Assembly: GCA_036405495.1 (NCBI GenBank)
Contig: DASWXL010000192.1
Location: 1-6,031 of the forward strand
Origin: DASWTL01 sp036405495
Lineage (GTDB): Bacteria > Bacteroidota > Bacteroidia > Sphingobacteriales > Sphingobacteriaceae
Length of the DNA stretch: 6,031 nt
Direction of reading: 5' to 3'
Shown here: positions 5,258 to 6,031 of the stretch, in pieces
Layout: each line of letters opens with the position of its first letter
Numbering within the stretch: the stretch's first letter is position 1
Program-made: the position numbers and the translations under genes
Notes under the pieces: model-generated
Databases searched by the model: none
Told to the model about the DNA's origin: nothing
Seen by the model: the letters and a program-made list of their open reading frames with translations, nothing else

Positions 5258-5818
5258 ATGAAAAGCGTAGAAGAAAGGATCATAGAGACGGCTAACCGAT
5301 TGTTTTATCTTCAGGGGTATAATAAGACGGGGATCAATCAGCTGATCGAGGAGGCAGGTATTGCCAAGGCCTCTCTGTACTCTAATTATTCTTCCAAGCA
5401 GGAAGTGGCTCTCGCTTATTTGCATTCCAAAGCAGATAGCTGGGTGCAGAGGCTGCGGGGCCAGCTTTTACCCGGAGCTACGCCAAAGAAAAAAGTGGAG
5501 CTGATCTATGAATTCTTGGAATCACTGATTGAACAGGAAACTTTTGTTGGCTGTGCTTTCCAGAAAATGTCTTCGGAGATCGACCCGCAAACGGATCAGG
5601 AAATTGAAAAGGAGATCAAAAGGATCAAGCAGATGCTGCGCAACTTCTTTCATGCCCTGGTAGCGAAGAGTGCCGAAAAACCGCTTAAGGAGGAGCAAGT
5701 CCTCGGGGATGAACTTTTTATACTGTTTGAGGGCGCAATGATTTCTGTTCAGGTGCATCGCGAATTGTGGCCTGTACTGGGGGCCCGCTCCGCATCATTA
5801 AAATTGTTAAAAAAATAG
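5258..5818 (+). CDS. TetR/AcrR-family transcriptional repressor
   Basis: A regulator of 186 residues. The N-terminal DNA-binding domain is clear: RIIETANRLFYLQGYNKTGINQLIEEAGIAKASLYSNYSSKQEVALAYL (about 7-55), with the recognition helix around AKASLYSNY. The C-terminal ligand-binding and dimerisation domain (about 75-186) contains a GC motif (FVGCAFQKMSSEI, Cys99). Many relatives carry a GCPF or GCLF motif at this point, and this is the only cysteine in the protein. Whether it senses electrophiles, as in NemR-like repressors, is speculation. Matching palindromes lie before the upstream hydrolase gene and directly after this gene, so it probably represses both neighbours. The gene has its own -7 box, and read-through from the hydrolase promoter across the 41-base gap is also likely. 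Confidence 0.93.
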   Translation: MKSVEERIIETANRLFYLQGYNKTGINQLIEEAGIAKASLYSNYSSKQEVALAYLHSKADSWVQRLRGQLLPGATPKKKVELIYEFLESLIEQETFVGCAFQKMSSEIDPQTDQEIEKEIKRIKQMLRNFFHALVAKSAEKPLKEEQVLGDELFILFEGAMISVQVHRELWPVLGARSASLKLLKK

Positions 5819-5832
5819 GTTTAAAAAAATTT

Positions 5833-5858
5833 GTCTGTTAATAGACAGACTTGTCTGT
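5833..5858. promoter_or_regulatory. Probable TetR operator O2 upstream of MBL-fold gene
   Basis: The exact 17-bp copy of the O1 core, TAGACAGACTTGTCTGT (5842-5858), lies in the 54-base gap between tetR and the next gene. A further GTCTGT half-site at 5833-5838 precedes it, so three half-sites stand in a row: GTCTGT, ACAGAC, GTCTGT. No good TAnnTTTG box is visible between the operator and the ATG at 5873; a TTTG at 5830-5833 and TATTGAAT at 5858 are weak candidates. Confidence 0.75.
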
Positions 5859-5872
5859 ATTGAATTTTTACA

Positions 5873-6031
5873 ATGAAAATTACTAAGCTTTCCTGGGCCG
5901 GACTAAAAATTGAAAGTAACGGTATCACGGTTTTTATAGATCCTGTAGTGAACTTTGAGCGGATGGAAAAGTACATGGGTAAGCCGCTGACTCCGATCTT
6001 TGAAATTGCACCGACCGATAAAGCCGATGTG
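5873..6031 (+). CDS. MBL-fold metallo-hydrolase, 3'-truncated by window edge
   Basis: The first 53 codons of a gene that runs off the window: MKITKLSWAGLKIESNGITVFIDP followed by VVNFERMEKYMGKPLTPIF. The opening pattern, a short strand, W-A-G, then hydrophobic strands ending in FIDP, is the usual start of UlaG-like metallo-beta-lactamase-fold hydrolases (beta-lactamase superfamily domain), in which relatives usually have a His near the WAG. The HxHxDH metal motif would lie beyond the window, so catalytic capacity cannot be judged. It starts 54 bases after tetR and just after the second operator, pointing to control by the same repressor. The ATG at 5873 is the natural start; there is no Shine-Dalgarno. 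Confidence 0.75.
   Translation, partial: MKITKLSWAGLKIESNGITVFIDPVVNFERMEKYMGKPLTPIFEIAPTDKADV

Overview
The window looks like chromosomal DNA from a member of the Bacteroidota, probably near the Sphingobacteriales. The reasons are the Bacteroidetes-type monofunctional proline dehydrogenase, the general absence of Shine-Dalgarno sequences, several TAnnTTTG boxes (the -7 element of the Bacteroidetes housekeeping sigma factor), and an integrase remnant with the N-terminal arm domain common in that phylum. The order-level placement is an impression from protein similarity, not a computed result.

Left part (1-1016, + strand): the 3' part of a proline dehydrogenase gene whose start lies outside the window. 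It converges on a four-gene minus-strand cluster (3667 down to 1013). In transcription order this holds a TauE/SafE-type transporter with an N-terminal siroheme-synthase-like domain, a YihX-like HAD phosphatase, a DUF962/Mpo1-like membrane protein, and a small conserved protein of unknown role. The two converging stop codons share the bases TTAA, and a bidirectional hairpin terminator sits over the junction.

Middle (3763-4532): a tRNA with anticodon CAU, its likely promoter and an intrinsic terminator. These are followed by a decayed, frameshifted and C-terminally truncated tyrosine recombinase. A tRNA followed by an integrase on the same strand is the classic edge of an integrated element, so this looks like the scar of a genomic island or prophage. 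No second attachment site is visible.

Right part (4541-6031, + strand): an isochorismatase-like cysteine hydrolase, a TetR-family repressor, and the start of a metallo-beta-lactamase-fold hydrolase. An identical 17-bp sequence containing the palindrome ACAGAC-TT-GTCTGT lies just upstream of the first and third of these genes, on either side of the tetR gene. The simplest reading is a small regulon in which the TetR protein controls both flanking enzymes and possibly itself. The inducer and the substrates cannot be read from the sequence.

Most of the window is ordinary chromosome. The points most worth following up are the paired operators around tetR, the siroheme-synthase-like/TauE fusion with a degraded nucleotide-binding loop, and the integrase scar at the tRNA.
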